A stretch of DNA of 64,000 nucleotides from Thermoflexaceae bacterium (GTDB taxonomy: Bacteria; Chloroflexota; Dehalococcoidia; Tepidiformales; Tepidiformaceae): contig JABTUD010000001.1 in NCBI GenBank assembly GCA_015075555.1, positions 124,001 to 188,000 of the forward strand, read 5' to 3'. The position numbers were made by a program, and so were the translations under genes. The notes under the pieces are model-generated. The model was given only the letters and a program-made list of their open reading frames with translations, did not search any database and was not told the origin of the DNA. Numbering within the stretch: the first letter of the stretch is position 1; each line of letters begins with the position of its first letter. Shown piece by piece: positions 62,395 to 64,000 of this stretch.

Positions 62395-62905
62395 TGTCTA
62401 CCCATGTGAGTCTTGATGTAGTCAATCGCATTCGGGCGGATTTCCGACATGGCAGTCCCACTGCGGAATAGACAGGCATCACCATCCTGGTCATCGCCAA
62501 ATCCCGAAGATATGTGCCGGCACTCAAGGCCGTGCACTTTCCCTGGACCTGGCGACCCTCCCAGTTGACCTTGAGCCGGTCCAGTAGTGCCTCATCGGAG
62601 GAACCGGCCTCGACTATGTGTACGACCGCAGGTGAACCGGACCCAACCTGGGTGAATGGGTCAAACGAATTGAACGTGTTATTCCAGCTGGAAATGGCAC
62701 CGTTGTAGGGACTGGCCCAACGGCCTCCGGCGAGGTTCCCGATCGCCTTGGTTCCGCTGGTCCAGCCGGCATGCGGGTACCAGCTGGATCCCGGGTGCCA
62801 ACCCTCCACAGCAGCGCGGGCCGGTGTTGGCGACGTTAGCCGCACCGAAGCCAGCAGCGCACCCGCCGCCACTGGCCGGGTCATGCCAAAGGCCGCAGAA
62901 TTCAC
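62391..62905 (-). pseudogene. Secreted protein gene with probable frameshift
   Basis: From GTG 62905 the frame encodes a signal peptide (TRPVAAGALLASVRLTSPTP) and a Gly/Ser/Trp-rich mature part (WHPGSSWYPHAGWTSGTKAI, NNTFNSFDPFTQVGSGSPAV), but after about 62500 it becomes non-protein-like and runs into the next gene. Another frame there reads DDQDGDACLFRSGTAMSEIR, PNAIDYIKTHMGRQ and ends at 62391 in a 4-base overlap with the next start. One frameshift near 62490-62540 would join them. No family identified. Confidence 0.5.
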
Positions 62906-62921
62906 TGCTATGACAGTACCA

Positions 62922-62938
62922 CATCACTAGTCGTGATG
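62922..62938. promoter_or_regulatory. Palindrome before the secreted-protein cluster
   Basis: CATCAC (62922-62927) and GTGATG (62933-62938) form a perfect 6-bp repeat around 5 bases, just upstream of a possible leaderless -10 (TACTGT, 7 bases before GTG 62905 on the minus strand). Confidence 0.4.
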
Positions 62939-62992
62939 TTGGCAGCTGATCATTGGTCGAGTTGGGATGAAGCTTTGCTTTTCAACCGCCTG

Positions 62993-64000
62993 CTAGCTGA
63001 AAGGCGCCCTCTCGATGAGCAGGGCCTGGGAGCCAGGTTCGTCGACGTTGGGGTCGCGTGACCAGGTGCTGTCGTTGAGCGTCCAGCCCTGGCGGCGATC
63101 GGCGAGCAGCGTCTCCAGCACCTCGCCGAGATGGCGCTTCAGTTCCGGGCTGCGGACCGGGGCAAGGACTTCGATGCGCTCGTCGAGGTTGCGCTTCATT
63201 ATGTCCGCTGAGCCGATGAAGTATTCGGGGTCACCGCGATTCTCGAACATGTAGACGCGGGAGTGTTCGAGAAAGCGCCCGATGACCGAGACGACCCGGA
63301 CGTTCTCGCTCAGGCCAGCCAGGCCCGGGCGCAGGCGGCAGATGCCACGGACTACCAGGTCGACCTTCACACCCGCCTGTGAGGCCTCGTACAGGAGGCG
63401 TGTGAATTCACGGTCTTCGAGGGCGTTCATCTTGAAGATGATGCGCGCCGGGAGCCCCTGGCGGGCCGCCTCTATCTCCCGGTACACGCGGCTCACGAGG
63501 TCCGAACGGAGGTTCGTGGGGGCGACCAGCAGGTGGGAGCTCTCCAGTGAGTCGGCGAAGCCAGTGAGGTAGTTGAATATGCGCACGAGGTCGGCGCAGA
63601 TCCCCGGGTCTGCGGTGAAGAGGCCGACATCGGTATAGAGGCGCGCCGTCCGGGAGTTGTAGTTACCCGTGCCCACGTGGGCGTACATGGTGACGCCGTT
63701 GACCTCTTCACGGACAACCAGGCAGATCTTGCTGTGGATCTTCAGGTTCGGCATGCCGTAGGCGACGTGTACCCCGGCGCTCTCCAGCCTGCGCGCCCAC
63801 TCGATGTTGTTGGCTTCGTCGAAGCGCGCCGTCAGCTCAACCAGCACGGCAACCTGCTTGCCCCGGCCGGCGGCGTCGATGAGCGAGGCGAGGATGGGCG
63901 AGTCGGGCGAGGTCCGATACATGGTCTGCTTGATGGCAAGCACGGCCGGGTCATCGGCAGCCTCATCAACGAAACGCGCCACGGTGCCATCGAATGACTC
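62993..64000 (-). CDS. ppk1: Polyphosphate kinase, 3' part (5' end beyond window)
   Basis: The C-terminal 335 residues of Ppk1, open to the right window edge (frame continues through 64000). Motifs: AIKQTMYRTSPDSPILASLI, VAVLVELTARFDEANNIEWA, and the phosphohistidine-region LKIHSKICLV with the second site FLEHSRVYMFENRGDPEYFI. Ppk1 makes polyphosphate from ATP. Confidence 0.95.
   Translation of the reverse strand, partial: ESFDGTVARFVDEAADDPAVLAIKQTMYRTSPDSPILASLIDAAGRGKQVAVLVELTARFDEANNIEWARRLESAGVHVAYGMPNLKIHSKICLVVREEVNGVTMYAHVGTGNYNSRTARLYTDVGLFTADPGICADLVRIFNYLTGFADSLESSHLLVAPTNLRSDLVSRVYREIEAARQGLPARIIFKMNALEDREFTRLLYEASQAGVKVDLVVRGICRLRPGLAGLSENVRVVSVIGRFLEHSRVYMFENRGDPEYFIGSADIMKRNLDERIEVLAPVRSPELKRHLGEVLETLLADRRQGWTLNDSTWSRDPNVDEPGSQALLIERAPFS

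Noticed and set aside
62264-62480. Tail of the long frame from 62905 beyond about 62500
   Set aside because: Composition is unlike protein and it overlaps the next gene; the alternative frame ends with a coupled overlap.
62906-62992. Possible second c-di-GMP riboswitch before the secreted-protein cluster
   Set aside because: GCAAAGC appears by chance, but the GEMM core (GGNCAAA, GGACGCAAAGC) is missing.

Overview
The window is a gene-dense, high-GC bacterial chromosome segment. It is most likely from an aerobic member of the Chloroflexota or a neighbouring Gram-positive-like lineage; this rests only on gene content and is low confidence. The relevant content is an F420-type LLM oxidoreductase, a DUF951 protein, family III CoA transferase and several enoyl-CoA hydratases, an atpZ-led ATP synthase operon, F-type rather than V-type ATPase, and many leaderless-looking promoters. 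murA, murI and mreB point to a peptidoglycan wall. There is no prophage, IS element or CRISPR array.

The most important discovery is evidence of selenocysteine use. selA (31127) lies in the window, and two loci carry in-frame UGA codons exactly where a catalytic Cys belongs. A peroxiredoxin (59804-60274) has UGA at its peroxidatic position. A MerB-type organomercurial lyase (54469-55173) has two UGAs, aligned with MerB Cys96 and Cys159, the two cysteines that cleave the C-Hg bond. Nineteen bases after the second UGA is a perfect hairpin with a GGUC tetraloop, the geometry of the E. coli fdhF SECIS. Ordinary gene calling would split both genes.

Layout. 1-1820: CoA transferase end and a RHH/MazF toxin-antitoxin pair with a palindromic operator. 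1836-7351: sulfate assimilation, with cysH-cysC-sat-permease on the minus strand and divergent sulfite reductase. 7358-17235: hemB, M16 peptidase, DUF255 protein, D-aminoacylase and three tRNA genes. 17289-23817: Ca/cation exchanger, a frameshifted LLM oxidoreductase, an NrtR-like protein and a padR-modABC operon. 23814-30986: amidohydrolase, DUF1992 protein, then a c-di-GMP operon in which a GEMM-I riboswitch precedes a secreted protein, an HD-GYP protein and a GGDEF protein; then enoyl-CoA hydratase and DEAD helicase-infA. 31127-33236: selA and autoregulated rex.

33364-45191 (minus strand): mreB, murA (with the Asp115-type active site expected to resist fosfomycin) and the ATP synthase operon atpZ-B-E-F-H-A-G-[HAD phosphatase-enoyl-CoA hydratase]-D-C, with a large insertion in subunit a, then DUF151. 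45273-53760: MFS, DUF951-pyrF-murI, comB-like gene, DUF4129-DUF58-MoxR operon and an MBL hydrolase. 53765-64000: CheW, the dual-UGA MerB, aminotransferase, nitrilase, SdpI-like protein, enoyl-CoA hydratase, GNAT, UGA-peroxiredoxin, acyl-CoA dehydrogenase, a small cluster of secreted proteins (one frameshifted) and the 3' part of ppk.

A recurring promoter pattern, TANNNT followed by 6 (or 7) bases and then the start codon, implies leaderless mRNAs for hemB, the NrtR-like gene, padR, selA, the MBL hydrolase and the UGA-peroxiredoxin. Other genes use TTGNNN-17/18-TATNNT promoters and good Shine-Dalgarno sites. The only gene-free stretch near 300 bases is 28110-28406, which holds the riboswitch and a hairpin.
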